A stretch of 64,000 nt of DNA from Prevotella sp. UBA4268 (lineage in GTDB: Bacteria; Bacteroidota; Bacteroidia; Bacteroidales; Bacteroidaceae), in the NCBI GenBank assembly GCA_002395135.1, contig DGWC01000083.1, positions 12,565-76,564 of the forward strand, read 5' to 3'. The translations under genes and the position numbers were made by a program. Shown piece after piece: positions 44,169 through 53,771 of the stretch (its first letter is position 1; each line of letters begins with the position of its first letter). A model generated the notes under the pieces. The model had not been told where the DNA came from. It worked only from the letters and a program-made list of their open reading frames with translations, and made no database searches.

Positions 44169-46265
44169 TTATTCAGCATGCGCATAGTATCTGCGTGCTG
44201 CTTCTTCCTGTCGAGCCTGTGAGAAATTGCTCACTCGTTTGAGGTAGCCGATGATGCGAGTCATGTAGTCTACGTTCTTGGAGTGGCAGTGAGGGCATTC
44301 GTGCAGGTATCGCTTGTCAATGTGTCCGCAGTCGTTGCACACGGTGTTGGGGATGTTGAACGTGAAGTAGTTGCATCCTTCCTGTGCCGCCACTTTCAGC
44401 AGGTGGGCGTATTGCTGTTTGCTGAGGTGCTCTTCCAGGTTCATGTGCAGTGCCGAACCGCCGGTGAGGTGCTCGATATAGGGTGCTCCGTGCAGGCGGA
44501 ATTTGTCGATGATGGATAGCGAATCGTCTTCTACCACATAGAAATAACTGTTGTAGCAGTCGCGCGGAACGAAATATCCGTCTTCTCTGTCCCACTTGGC
44601 GTGTTTCACTCCGACGTTCTCGGCGGGAATCATCTCGCAGTTGAACATCACCTCCTTGGTGCGATACATCTTGTTGTATTTCTCGATGAGGCCCAGCACC
44701 TTCTGCACAAAGTGCTTGTAGTCGTCGTTGGGCGTGATTTTCAGTCCCATGAACTCTGCTGCTTCCACCAGTCCGTTGATGCCGATGGTGAGATACTGGC
44801 GGCCGATGTTGATATAGCCGGCATCGAAGAGCGGGAGCATTCCGTGGGCCTGCAACTCTTTGAGGTTCTCGTTGTAGGCGAGTTGCACCTTGTGGCAGAG
44901 GTCTACAACCTTTGCCAGATAGTCCATATAGTCCAGGTTATGGTTCACGGCATACTGGATGCAGCGGTTCAGGTTGATGGTGAGCACGCTCTTTGAGCCT
45001 GTCGACACGCCGCCTGCTCCCAGCGTATAACTGAATCCGTTGTCGGTAATCTCATTGCGCAGTCTGCAGCATGAACTCAGTGAGTCGGCGTTGTCGCTCA
45101 TATAGGTGAAGAAGGAGTGGCCTTCGGCATACATTTCTGCGGTGAAGTCGCCCCACTCGGGATCCATCGGCTCGCCCTCTTTGGTGGTGAGCAGCGCCAT
45201 GGTTTCCACGGGGAACGTGAGCAATGTCTTGGTGCGCTCCTTGTTGAACCACTTCATGAAGCGCTTCTGCAGCCAGGAGAGACTGTCCCAGTCGGGCTTT
45301 GATCCGTCGGGGAAATAGAAGTCGCCGAAGATGCTTTCGAAATAGTAGCGGTCGTAATAGGCGATGTTCCAGAACACGGCCTGGTAGTTGCGTGCGCCGG
45401 TGGGCTGGTTCAGCGTGTAAACAATTTGCTCGAAGCAGTCGGTAATCACCTTGTCGATGCTGCGCTTCTTCAGACTGAGGTCAGCCTGCTCGTTGGCGCG
45501 CAGGTAGTAGTCCTGTCCATATTCCTTGCCGATGAAATAGTTCATATACATCAAGAATTCCGGTGTGGCGCAGGCGCCGCTGAGCATGCTCGACACCATG
45601 AACACCATGTTGGCGAATCCTCCGCAGAAACTTTTCAGGTTGGTGGGAGCGGTGGAGTTTCCACCGATAGAGGCCGTACCTCCGATGAGCCAGGGGTACA
45701 TGGTGATAGAAGCGCAATAGTTGGCGAGGCTTGTCTCGTCGTTTTTGTAGATGAAATGGTGTGTCAGTTTGTCGATATACTCGTCGGCCAACTGCTTGCC
45801 ATACATCTTTTTAATGCGGTCGGTGAGCAGACGGCGATTCAGTCGGATGAAATTCGACTTGGGCAGTTCGCCGATGAGTGTGGCGATGTTTTTGTGTTCC
45901 ACGTTGGCGTTGGCATCATATTTTGATCCGGTGGCGGCGTTTACCGAGTCGCAGTATTCCGAAAGGAACTGCAACTTTGACAGCGTTTCACGGTCTTCCG
46001 AGTGCTGCTGCCTGTAGAGCATGAACGATTTGGCCACTTTGTAGAAGCCTTCGCGCATGAGTGCCTCTTCCACTTGGTTCTGAATGTCCTCCACCTTGAT
46101 GTCGTCGTGCATGTCCAGATGGCTCAGGATCTTCGAGATGGTGCCTAAGTCGGTGTGCTGTTCCACACTTTCGAATGCCTTGACGATGGCATTCATGATT
46201 TTGTCTAATGAAAAACGGTCTTTCGAACCGTCGCGCTTCGTAATGGTGAAATTCTTGATTTCCAT
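44169..46265 (-). CDS. nrdD: anaerobic ribonucleoside-triphosphate reductase
   Basis: Class III reductase of 698 residues supplying dNTPs without oxygen. N-terminal ATP-cone (ITKRDGSKDRFSLDKIMNAI, about 5-90) for allosteric control; glycyl-radical barrel with the cysteine-bearing loop near SCCRLRNEIT; zinc site CNDCG...CPHC (about 642-660); radical site RIIGYLKR with Gly about 673. Full length with no damage. Upstream are a good promoter and two palindromes in the leader. Confidence 0.96.
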   Translation of the reverse strand: MEIKNFTITKRDGSKDRFSLDKIMNAIVKAFESVEQHTDLGTISKILSHLDMHDDIKVEDIQNQVEEALMREGFYKVAKSFMLYRQQHSEDRETLSKLQFLSEYCDSVNAATGSKYDANANVEHKNIATLIGELPKSNFIRLNRRLLTDRIKKMYGKQLADEYIDKLTHHFIYKNDETSLANYCASITMYPWLIGGTASIGGNSTAPTNLKSFCGGFANMVFMVSSMLSGACATPEFLMYMNYFIGKEYGQDYYLRANEQADLSLKKRSIDKVITDCFEQIVYTLNQPTGARNYQAVFWNIAYYDRYYFESIFGDFYFPDGSKPDWDSLSWLQKRFMKWFNKERTKTLLTFPVETMALLTTKEGEPMDPEWGDFTAEMYAEGHSFFTYMSDNADSLSSCCRLRNEITDNGFSYTLGAGGVSTGSKSVLTINLNRCIQYAVNHNLDYMDYLAKVVDLCHKVQLAYNENLKELQAHGMLPLFDAGYINIGRQYLTIGINGLVEAAEFMGLKITPNDDYKHFVQKVLGLIEKYNKMYRTKEVMFNCEMIPAENVGVKHAKWDREDGYFVPRDCYNSYFYVVEDDSLSIIDKFRLHGAPYIEHLTGGSALHMNLEEHLSKQQYAHLLKVAAQEGCNYFTFNIPNTVCNDCGHIDKRYLHECPHCHSKNVDYMTRIIGYLKRVSNFSQARQEEAARRYYAHAE

Positions 46266-46305
46266 TGTATATTTTCTGTTTTTAGTAACGTATTCTTAAG
46301 GTAGA

Positions 46306-46367
46306 GTTTTCCGTTTTTGGAAACTTTTTAGTTTTCAGTTTGAAAAAAGTTTCCCGTTTTGGAAAAC
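46306..46367. promoter_or_regulatory. paired palindromes in the nrdD leader
   Basis: GTTTTCCGTTTTTGGAAAC (46306-46324) and GTTTCCCGTTTTGGAAAAC (46349-46367), both built as GTTTYCC-spacer-GGAAAAC, centre to centre 43 bases, close to four helical turns. They lie just downstream of the expected transcription start. They could be repressor sites or RNA hairpins. Confidence 0.55.
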
Positions 46368-46379
46368 TATTATCGGTTG

Positions 46380-46409
46380 CAAAGATATAAATTTTCTCTC
46401 ATATTACAA
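46380..46409 (-). promoter_or_regulatory. promoter of nrdD
   Basis: Reverse strand: -33 TTG (46407-46409), 19-base spacer, -7 TATCTTTG (46380-46387), 115 bases before the nrdD start. Confidence 0.7.
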
Positions 46410-46662
46410 ATAGTTGAGTGGAAAAAATCGCGAATTTTTTGAGAAATATTTTCTGTGTGAAAGCACAGCCTCTGTTTGCCGTTGTTGTGCCGCTGATGGC
46501 ATCGCGCCATGAAAGCGCGTCGCTGCCGGCGGTGAGCGCGATTGCCGGAAGAGGGAGCGCCCATGAGTGCTGCGCGGTGGAGTCCGGTTTCGGTGTGATG
46601 ATGTCGTCCGCCCGTACGATAGATGAGTTGACGTGGCAGCGATGCAGCATGCTTTTATTATG
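46410..46662. other. intergenic between nrdD promoter and array B
   Basis: Unusually GC-rich stretch (46480-46620) with scattered inverted motifs but no gene I can support. Confidence 0.4.
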
Positions 46663-46838
46663 AGAAAAGTGCCGTTTTCGGGCATGAAACAAGGCACTTT
46701 CGCCACTCAATGGCCATACTATGGAAAAGTAAATTAATTTAATTTGCACGGTAAATCAATTTAATTTGAAAAGTAAATCAATTTAATTTGCGCGGTAAAT
46801 TAAATTAATTTGCAAAGACAATCCATTTGATTTGCTGA
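46663..46838. repeat. 22-bp-phased intergenic array B (8 units)
   Basis: Four strict units at 46729, 46751, 46773 and 46795 share GTAAATYAATTTAATTTG, the reverse-oriented relative of the array A core, with linkers alternating CACG, AAAA, CGCG, CAAA. Upstream units at 46663 and 46685 contain GTGCCGTTTTC and GGCACTTTCG, the same companion motif as in arrays A and C; 46817 is a degenerate core unit. Located between the divergent nrdD and S9 peptidase genes. Confidence 0.8.
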
Positions 46839-46966
46839 GCCGTTTGGCGGTGATGGAGGCTCCATTCAAGCGCTTCGGAGGGAGAAAAGCGCCAGAATGA
46901 AACACAAAAAAGTTGCATGTGGTGAGATTTCTCGGGCAGACCGTTCGTTATTTCAGATAGTATTAT

Positions 46967-46974
46967 TATATTTG
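46967..46974 (+). promoter_or_regulatory. -7 element for the S9 peptidase
   Basis: TATATTTG, 23 bases before the ATG. No TTG at the expected -33 distance. Confidence 0.5.
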
Positions 46975-46997
46975 CAGGAGAAAAAACAAAAAAGAAA

Positions 46998-49781
46998 ATG
47001 ATGAGAAGAATCCTTTTGACATGCTGCTGCCTGATGGCCGTGGCAGCCTATTCGCAGAAAAAACCGCTCGACCATTCGGTGTACGACAGTTGGCAGACTG
47101 CCGGCAACATCAACCTGTCGCCGAAAGGCAATGTGATGACCTATGAAGTGAACCCGCAGGAAGGCGACGGCGAACTGGTGGTGCGCAACGTGAAAAAAGG
47201 CGTGCAGACGGTGATCAGCCGTGGCTATCGGGCCACGATTCTCGACAACGAGCAGGCCGTGGTGTGCCTCATCAAGCCGTTGTTCAAGGACACGCGCCAG
47301 GCTAAAATCAAGAAAAAGGCTGCCGACGATATGCCCAAGGACACGCTGGCCATTGTGAGCATGAAAGACTTCAGTGTGAAGAAGTTCCCCCATGTGCTCA
47401 GTTACAAGATGGGCAAGCACGGCGTGGATGCCGTGGCCTTCACCACGTCGGACACCACGCTCATCCCGAAAAAGGAGCGTAAGGACAAGCACGCGGGCAA
47501 GCCCATGCTGGTGTGCCATCTGTCTTCCACCTTATTATATAATATAGACACGCTGCGCCATGTGAGCCAGTTTGCTTTCGACAAGCAGGGCAAGCACATT
47601 GCCGTGGTGATGAACGTGAAGAAAAACCGGTCGCTGGTGGGCTATTTCGACGTGAAAGCGCGCCAACTGAAGATGGTGGCCGACACCACGGCGTTCTATT
47701 CGCTTCCCCAGTTCAACGAAGAAGGCACGTCGATGCTCTATGTGCAGGCTGCCGACACGCTCGACAGCGGAAGCAAACACTGCCAACTCTATCAGGCAGA
47801 CATGGACGATTCGTCGGCCACGGCCACGCCCCGCCGTCTGGTTTCGCTCGACGACCTGGGCAATCTGCCCAAAGGGTGGGGGCTCACCGAGAACAGCAAT
47901 CCGACGTTCAGCCACAACGGACAGCGCATCTTCGTGGGCATACAGCCCCTGCAAGCACCTAATGACACCACGCTGGTGCCTTTCGAGACGGCCGGACTGG
48001 ACATCTGGAACTATGATGCCCCCGAGTTGCCGCCGATGATGAAGGTCAACCTGACCAAAGATCTCAAGCATACCTGCACGGCTGTCTACGACGCGCAGCG
48101 CAGCCGACTGGTGCCGCTCACCCTGTCGAAATTCGACCTGTTGAGGCCGGTGAACCGTGGCGATGCCGACTTCATGCTCTCCTCAGATGTCACCAAGACC
48201 ATGGTGGAAACCCAGTGGAACATGCAGAACGATGCCGAGGTGTCGCTCGTGGATGTGTCAACCGGGAAGCGCACGCCTGTCGCCACGGGAGCTTTCTCGC
48301 GCGTGCAAGCATCCCCGAAGGGAAACTACGTGGTGTGGTACGACCTGAAACAGCGCGCCTGGATGGTCTACGACGTGAAGGGAAAGGAGACGCGCAACAT
48401 GACCTCCGCGCTGGATGTCAACTTCTGGGACGAAGACGACGACCACCCGATGATGCCCGAACCCTACGGCATTGCCGGCTGGACCGAAGACGACCACGAC
48501 GTGCTGATCTATGACCATTATGACATCTGGAAGATAACGCCGCAGGGCCTGAAGGCCCAATGCCTCACGGGCGGCGAGGGACGGCGCACAAAATGCACCT
48601 ATCGCTGCCTTACGACAAAGGACATGGAGGAAGAGCCATTCATCCGGCGCAACGAAACCCTGCTGCTGAGCGTCTTCGACAATGCGACGAAGAAGAACGG
48701 ACTGGCCACTATAAACATGGCAAAGCCCGCTTCTCTGCGCCTGGCCGTCCTGGACGGATTCACCTTCGGCAGCCCGAAGAAGGCCAAGGATGCCGAGGTG
48801 TATGCCTATACGAAGGGCAATTTCCAGCAGCCCAATGACATCTATCTGACTCGCACGCCCGGCCGCCAGGAGCAGAAACTCACCAGCATCAACCCGCAGC
48901 AGAAAGACTATAACTGGGGAACGGTGGAACTGATTCACTGGAATGCCTTCGACGGCACGCGCCTGGACGGCTTGCTCTATAAGCCGGAGGACTTCGATCC
49001 CGCCAAGAAGTATCCGGTAATGATTTATTTCTATGAGAAGAGGTCGGAAAGTCTCTACAGTTATGTCACCCCGCAGCCGAGTTGGTCGACCGTGAACCTG
49101 GCCTTCTATTGCTCGCGCGGCTATCTGGTGTTCGTGCCCGATATCGTCTATCATGCAGGCACGCCCGGCGAGTGCGCCTACAACTGCATTGTGAGCGGTG
49201 CCGAGGCCTTGGCCCGGAATCCATGGATTGACAAAGACAACATGGCCATCCAGGGGCAGAGTTGGGGCGGCTATCAGGTGGCTTATCTGATTACTCGCAC
49301 CAACATGTTCAAGGCAGCCGGAGCCGGTGCGCCCGTGGCCAATATGACAAGTGCCTATGGCGGCATTCGCTGGCAGTCGGGCATGAGCCGCCAGTTCCAG
49401 TATGAGCAGTCGCAGAGCCGCATCGGTCGCGACCTGTGGACGGGCGTGGAACTGTATATGGAGAACTCTCCGCTGTTTAAACTCCCCCATGTCGCAACGC
49501 CCGTGCTGATCATGCACAACGACAACGACGGTGCTGTGCCTTGGTATCAGGGCATCGAGATGTTCATGGGACTGCGCCGTCTGGGCAAACCGGCATGGCT
49601 GTTGGAGTATAACAACGAAGAGCACAACCTGCGCGAGCGGCGCAACCGGAAGGACCTGACCATCCGCTTGCAGCAGTTCTTCGACCATTATCTGAAAGGG
49701 GCACCCATGCCGGCATGGATGAAATACGGCGTGCCTACCAGCCGCAAGGGCCAGTATTTCGGTTACGAGGAAGCCGAATAG
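46998..49781 (+). CDS. S9-family prolyl oligopeptidase-type peptidase
   Basis: 927 residues, signal peptide 1-20 (ending AYSQ), so periplasmic. A long N-terminal propeller-like region (to about 640) precedes the alpha/beta-hydrolase domain: nucleophile Ser755 in GQSWGGYQ, the Asp in HNDNDGAVPW (about 840) and His876 in NNEEHNL complete the triad. Larger than DPP IV (about 750); close relatives in Bacteroidetes act on peptides or acylaminoacyl substrates. Stand-alone gene, array B upstream. Substrate specificity is not determined. Confidence 0.9.
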   Translation: MMRRILLTCCCLMAVAAYSQKKPLDHSVYDSWQTAGNINLSPKGNVMTYEVNPQEGDGELVVRNVKKGVQTVISRGYRATILDNEQAVVCLIKPLFKDTRQAKIKKKAADDMPKDTLAIVSMKDFSVKKFPHVLSYKMGKHGVDAVAFTTSDTTLIPKKERKDKHAGKPMLVCHLSSTLLYNIDTLRHVSQFAFDKQGKHIAVVMNVKKNRSLVGYFDVKARQLKMVADTTAFYSLPQFNEEGTSMLYVQAADTLDSGSKHCQLYQADMDDSSATATPRRLVSLDDLGNLPKGWGLTENSNPTFSHNGQRIFVGIQPLQAPNDTTLVPFETAGLDIWNYDAPELPPMMKVNLTKDLKHTCTAVYDAQRSRLVPLTLSKFDLLRPVNRGDADFMLSSDVTKTMVETQWNMQNDAEVSLVDVSTGKRTPVATGAFSRVQASPKGNYVVWYDLKQRAWMVYDVKGKETRNMTSALDVNFWDEDDDHPMMPEPYGIAGWTEDDHDVLIYDHYDIWKITPQGLKAQCLTGGEGRRTKCTYRCLTTKDMEEEPFIRRNETLLLSVFDNATKKNGLATINMAKPASLRLAVLDGFTFGSPKKAKDAEVYAYTKGNFQQPNDIYLTRTPGRQEQKLTSINPQQKDYNWGTVELIHWNAFDGTRLDGLLYKPEDFDPAKKYPVMIYFYEKRSESLYSYVTPQPSWSTVNLAFYCSRGYLVFVPDIVYHAGTPGECAYNCIVSGAEALARNPWIDKDNMAIQGQSWGGYQVAYLITRTNMFKAAGAGAPVANMTSAYGGIRWQSGMSRQFQYEQSQSRIGRDLWTGVELYMENSPLFKLPHVATPVLIMHNDNDGAVPWYQGIEMFMGLRRLGKPAWLLEYNNEEHNLRERRNRKDLTIRLQQFFDHYLKGAPMPAWMKYGVPTSRKGQYFGYEEAE

Positions 49782-49869
49782 TTGTCGGTGCGTACAAGAA
49801 ACAGGGGGCTTGCAAGGATAAGAAACAACTTGCAGGCTCCCTTTGACATATGGAGAAAGTAATAATTGC

Positions 49870-50520
49870 TTATAACAGGGTTTTCACCTTGCCTTGCCAA
49901 GCCTCGAAATAAGGCGGCTCGTCGCGCAACTGGATGTCGTCGTAGATGAAGTCGGCCACCACCGTGTCTTTGCGGTCGGGCAGCACCAGTCCCATTTTGC
50001 CGTCTTTCTGTACGATGATGGGCATGGTCACCAGGTCGTCAACGTAGACATAGCATGTGCGGATGAAGTCGTATTGGGGCTTGAGGATGTATTCGCCTTT
50101 GTGGTCGCGTATGCCGAACTTGCCGTTTACCTCCACCACTTCGTGATACTGGATGTATTTGTCGTGTATGCGCTTCAAGTAGAATTCCATCTTCTGCTTG
50201 TTGTTCACCAAGTGGAGCATGTAGTCGAAGGTGTCGCAATAGTTGGCAATGGCGCGGGCGAGCACCAGTTTGAAGTCGAGTCCGCTGATGGATTTCCTGT
50301 TCAGGTCGATATACCGGGCGATGGCCTCTTCTTTTTCGGGCACTGTGAGACCGGAGAGTTTTTCCTCAAACTTCTCCATGATACATTTCCTGCCCGACAT
50401 GCCTTTGATATATCTGTGCATCTGCCGTGACATCTCCGCGCAGACGAATTTGTCAATCTGCTGCATCTCAATGCTGTCCACGTACATTGAGTCGAAATTC
50501 TCCTGGGTTATCTTTTCCAT
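49870..50520 (-). CDS. WG-repeat-like hypothetical protein
   Basis: 216 residues from ATG 50520 (MEKITQENFDSMYVDSIEMQ). The N-terminal half is helical and charged; the C-terminal half has KFGIRDHKGEYILKPQYDFI and KMGLVLPDRKDTVVADFIYD, two WG-type beta repeats in which Trp is replaced by Phe or Met. No signal peptide. Function unknown. A longer in-frame start (50688) would include the promoter and is rejected. Confidence 0.7.
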   Translation of the reverse strand: MEKITQENFDSMYVDSIEMQQIDKFVCAEMSRQMHRYIKGMSGRKCIMEKFEEKLSGLTVPEKEEAIARYIDLNRKSISGLDFKLVLARAIANYCDTFDYMLHLVNNKQKMEFYLKRIHDKYIQYHEVVEVNGKFGIRDHKGEYILKPQYDFIRTCYVYVDDLVTMPIIVQKDGKMGLVLPDRKDTVVADFIYDDIQLRDEPPYFEAWQGKVKTLL

Positions 50521-50593
50521 GGCTATACTCTCCTTCTTTTTCAATGAGCAGACGTGGCTTTGCGGCCTTCTGCATAATGGTAATGATATATTG

Positions 50594-50623
50594 CAAAGGT
50601 ACGCATTTTCTTCGAACTGGCAA
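50594..50623 (-). promoter_or_regulatory. promoter of the WG-repeat-like gene
   Basis: Reverse strand: -33 TTG (50621-50623), 19-base spacer, -7 TACCTTTG (50594-50601), 74 bases before the start. Confidence 0.65.
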
Positions 50624-50739
50624 AAAAAGAGCGGATAAGTTTTGCCTTTTATGTTGTTTTTGTTGAAAAAAGGTAAAAAACTTTGCATATCTCAACCTTA
50701 TTATATAATTTAGTGCCGTAAATCTATTACAGATAATCT

Positions 50740-51834
50740 ATGACTGTTAAAAATAAAGACAATTATTGTGTTATTCTGGCTGGCGGACGCGGCAGAAGAC
50801 TATGGCCGTGCAGCCGTGAAAAACGCCCCAAGCAATTCGTTGATTTCTTCTCAACGGGACGGACGCTGATGCAGGCCACCTTCGACCGTGTCTGTGGCAT
50901 TATCCCCATTGAGAACATCTACATAAGCACCAACCATGAGTATGCCCATTATGTGATAGAGCAGTTGCCCGAACTGCCCCGTGAGAATGTGCTCAGCGAA
51001 CCCGTTCACCGCAACACCGCTCCCAGCGTGGCGTGGGCCACCTATCGCATCTGCCACCGCAACGAGCATGCGCGCATGATGGTGATTCCCAGCGACCAGA
51101 CCGTTGTCAGGGAAGACCGTTTCCAGGAAAGTGTCGTCAACGGCATGGAACTGGTGGCTCGCAACGACCAGATACTGGCGCTGGGCGTGGTGCCCACCCG
51201 GCCGGAACCGGGCTACGGCTACATCCAGATTGGCGACTCCGTGCATGGCGACAATATATATAAGGTGAAGTCGTTCACCGAGAAACCCGACCGCCAGTTT
51301 GCCCAGATGTTTGTAGACAGCGGCGAGTTTTTATGGAACACCGGCATCTACATGGCCAGTGTGGCGTATATGCGCCAGCATCTTCACAGCATTTTCCCCG
51401 CCGTGCTCCGCAAGATAGACGAGCCGGGCATGCACGTAACACTCGAGAATGAACTGCTCTTTGTTGAGGAGAATTTCCCCTCTTATCCCAATTTGTCTAT
51501 AGATTTCGGACTGCTTGACAACAACAAGGACGTCTGCGTGATGAGGTGCGACTTCGGATGGGCCGACCTGGGCATGTGGCATTCCATCTACGAGGGTATG
51601 CGCAAGAGCCAGGACGACAATGTGGTGATCGGCTCCAACGTGATTACCGAAGACTGCCGCGGCAACATCATCAAGGTGCCCCAAGACCATCTGGCGGTGA
51701 TCAACGGGCTTGAAGGCTGTATCGTTGCCGAAGAGGGCAACGTGTTGCTCGTTTGCAAGAAAGGCGATTCCTCTGCCCTTATCCGCAAATACATCAGCGA
51801 GGTGCAACTGAAATATGGTGAGGACTTCATCTGA
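50740..51834 (+). CDS. manC: mannose-1-phosphate guanylyltransferase
   Basis: Makes GDP-mannose from mannose-1-phosphate and GTP for surface polysaccharides. 364 residues; the signature VILAGGRGRRLWPCSREKRP (about 11-30) followed by KQF, then FTEKPD (sugar-binding) and FLWNTGIYM. It lacks the C-terminal isomerase domain of the longer bifunctional enzymes. It precedes the sigma gene of locus 2 by 83 bases but is probably not functionally linked to it. Confidence 0.93.
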   Translation: MTVKNKDNYCVILAGGRGRRLWPCSREKRPKQFVDFFSTGRTLMQATFDRVCGIIPIENIYISTNHEYAHYVIEQLPELPRENVLSEPVHRNTAPSVAWATYRICHRNEHARMMVIPSDQTVVREDRFQESVVNGMELVARNDQILALGVVPTRPEPGYGYIQIGDSVHGDNIYKVKSFTEKPDRQFAQMFVDSGEFLWNTGIYMASVAYMRQHLHSIFPAVLRKIDEPGMHVTLENELLFVEENFPSYPNLSIDFGLLDNNKDVCVMRCDFGWADLGMWHSIYEGMRKSQDDNVVIGSNVITEDCRGNIIKVPQDHLAVINGLEGCIVAEEGNVLLVCKKGDSSALIRKYISEVQLKYGEDFI

Positions 51835-51917
51835 CCTTGCCGAATGGCAGTAGGCATCGAGTCGGGGGAAGGCAAAGGAATGGCGTTCCGCAAAGACATA
51901 GTCATAATTAAACGAAC

Positions 51918-52439
51918 ATGAGCGAGGTAGAGAAAGAAACACAGTTCAGGGAGTTGTTCACTCAGAACTATTCTCGGTTGTATCATGCTGCACTCTATCT
52001 TACCAATGATAGTGAGGCGGCAAAAGATGTCGTCAACGACACCTTCGCGTCATTGTGGGAAGAATGGCAAACCGGAAACGCAGAGAAGGTCTACACGTAT
52101 ACTTATCTTTTTCGCATGGTTCGTGGCCGGTGCGTGGATCTGCTGCGCCATCAAGAGGTGAGGAGCAAGCATGCCAGGCTCTATAAACTATTGTATCAGG
52201 ACGGGCTCCTTGAAGAGGACGAAGAAAAAGAATCAAGGCTCGACATCATATATAAGGTGATGGAGGAGATGCCTCCTCGCACTCGTTTTGTGCTGGAACA
52301 GTGTTATTTTGAGCGCAAGAAATATTCCGAGGTGGCCGAAATCCTCGGACTTTCGCGCGACGGCATCAGGGCGCAGGTGATGAAAGGTCTCTCAATGTTA
52401 AGAAATGTGTTTTCTGTTAATTATAAAAAAGGTCAATGA
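51918..52439 (+). CDS. ECF-type sigma factor, locus 2
   Basis: 173 residues; sigma-2 (FTQNYSRLYHAALYLTNDSE, about 14-33) and sigma-4 (FVLEQCYFERKKYSEVAEIL then GLSRDGIRAQV). Arranged with FecR 44 bases downstream, as in locus 1. Should be specific for the SusC gene at 53772. Confidence 0.92.
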   Translation: MSEVEKETQFRELFTQNYSRLYHAALYLTNDSEAAKDVVNDTFASLWEEWQTGNAEKVYTYTYLFRMVRGRCVDLLRHQEVRSKHARLYKLLYQDGLLEEDEEKESRLDIIYKVMEEMPPRTRFVLEQCYFERKKYSEVAEILGLSRDGIRAQVMKGLSMLRNVFSVNYKKGQ

Positions 52440-52483
52440 CCATATTCGACTGAAAACGTTTAATAGATAAAGACGAAGGAAAT

Positions 52484-53680
52484 ATGGGCGAAGAGAACAA
52501 TGATAAAGTGAAGAACAGGCTCTTGATGGACGCCTTTGAAGGCATGGAAAGGCTGGAGGCTTTGACTGACGAGGAGTTTCAGCAACTGCTCGCCGATGAT
52601 GAGTTGCGCCATGACATGAGTCTGCTCGAAGCCGTTAACCAGACTCTCCTTCGCCGTCGTTTCCCGTCGCCCGATGCAGAACAAATGTGGCAGCAGTTCA
52701 GGCAGCAGCACATTCTCCCTGTGAAAGAGCGCAGAAAGTCGAAGGTGCGTGTCATTGCAGCCTCTTTGTTGTCGGCCGCAGCCGTGCTTGCTTTGGTTTT
52801 CATGCTGCAGCCGAATGCCAGGGAAGGCAGTGACTCGGCTGTGACAGACGAGCCGTTAATGGCTTTCACGCGCGACACAACGCCGCAAGTGGTCAGGTTG
52901 AGCGATGACCAAGGCCATGAGCAGGTGGCAGGCCAGGCAGCAGAAAAACAGAATGTAAGGATGGGCGAGATGGTTGCCGACTTCTCCGTTCTCGATGATA
53001 TGGCATCTCCCAATGAAACGGCCAGATGGAAAACCATCAGCACGCCGCGCGGCAAAGTCTATAAGGTAATTCTTCCCGATAAGACGCAGGTGTTGATGAA
53101 TGCCGACAGCAAACTGACGTTCCCAGAGCATTTCGATGCGAAAGAACGTGTGGTTAAGTTGGAAGGCGAGGCATTTTTCACGGTGACGAAGAATGCCCAT
53201 CAGCCATTTATCGTTGAAAGCGAAAAAGTGAGGACGCATGTTCTCGGCACAGAGTTCAACCTCAGGGCCTATCCGAGTTCCAGTCCTCATGTGACGCTTG
53301 TCAGCGGACAGGTGGTTGTTGACAACCTGATGAACCATGAGCGTGTCACGATGAAGCCAGGTCAGGACGTTACGCTCAATAAACAGCAGAGATTCGACGT
53401 GTCGGCTGTTGACACAGAGTATTACATCCAGTGGAAAGAAGGCTATTTCTATTTTGACAATCTTCCGTTGGTGGAAGTGCTTAAGGAACTGGGACGGTGG
53501 TATAACGTGGATATCCGCATTACCGATAATTCACTGATGAGTTATCGGCTCCATTTCATCGCCGACCGCAGTGCCAGCATTGATCAAGTGGTGGAGAACC
53601 TGAACGGCTTCAGTTACCTTCAGGTATACAAAAACGGCGATGGCATTGTGGTTTCCCCCAAAAGTGTTCAGCGCAAATGA
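52484..53680 (+). CDS. FecR-family anti-sigma factor, locus 2
   Basis: 398 residues: cytoplasmic N-terminus, membrane segment (VIAASLLSAAAVLALVFML, about 88-106), FecR domain (TPRGKVYKVILPDKTQVLMN, GEAFFTVTKNAHQPFIVE, HVLGTEFNLR) and C-terminal STN-like domain (EGYFYFDNLPLVEVLKELGR). Partner of the sigma factor before it and of the STN domain in SusC. The end of the gene is part of a 26-base direct repeat continued in the intergenic region. Confidence 0.92.
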   Translation: MGEENNDKVKNRLLMDAFEGMERLEALTDEEFQQLLADDELRHDMSLLEAVNQTLLRRRFPSPDAEQMWQQFRQQHILPVKERRKSKVRVIAASLLSAAAVLALVFMLQPNAREGSDSAVTDEPLMAFTRDTTPQVVRLSDDQGHEQVAGQAAEKQNVRMGEMVADFSVLDDMASPNETARWKTISTPRGKVYKVILPDKTQVLMNADSKLTFPEHFDAKERVVKLEGEAFFTVTKNAHQPFIVESEKVRTHVLGTEFNLRAYPSSSPHVTLVSGQVVVDNLMNHERVTMKPGQDVTLNKQQRFDVSAVDTEYYIQWKEGYFYFDNLPLVEVLKELGRWYNVDIRITDNSLMSYRLHFIADRSASIDQVVENLNGFSYLQVYKNGDGIVVSPKSVQRK

Positions 53681-53717
53681 TCATTTCAAAAAAAGTGCTC
53701 AGCGCAAATGACCATTT
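53661..53717 (+). repeat. 26-bp direct repeat across the FecR stop codon
   Basis: 53661-53686 and 53692-53717 match at 24 of 26 bases (both contain TCAGCGCAAATGA), period 31. The first copy includes the FecR stop and a perfect 12-base palindrome AAATGATCATTT; in the second the palindrome is broken (AAATGACCATTT). Probably a local tandem duplication in the region that should hold the SusC promoter. Confidence 0.7.
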
Positions 53718-53771
53718 TTGATTTGTAAACGTTTATCTTCATAAACAATCATATCTTAAAATGTATTGCTT

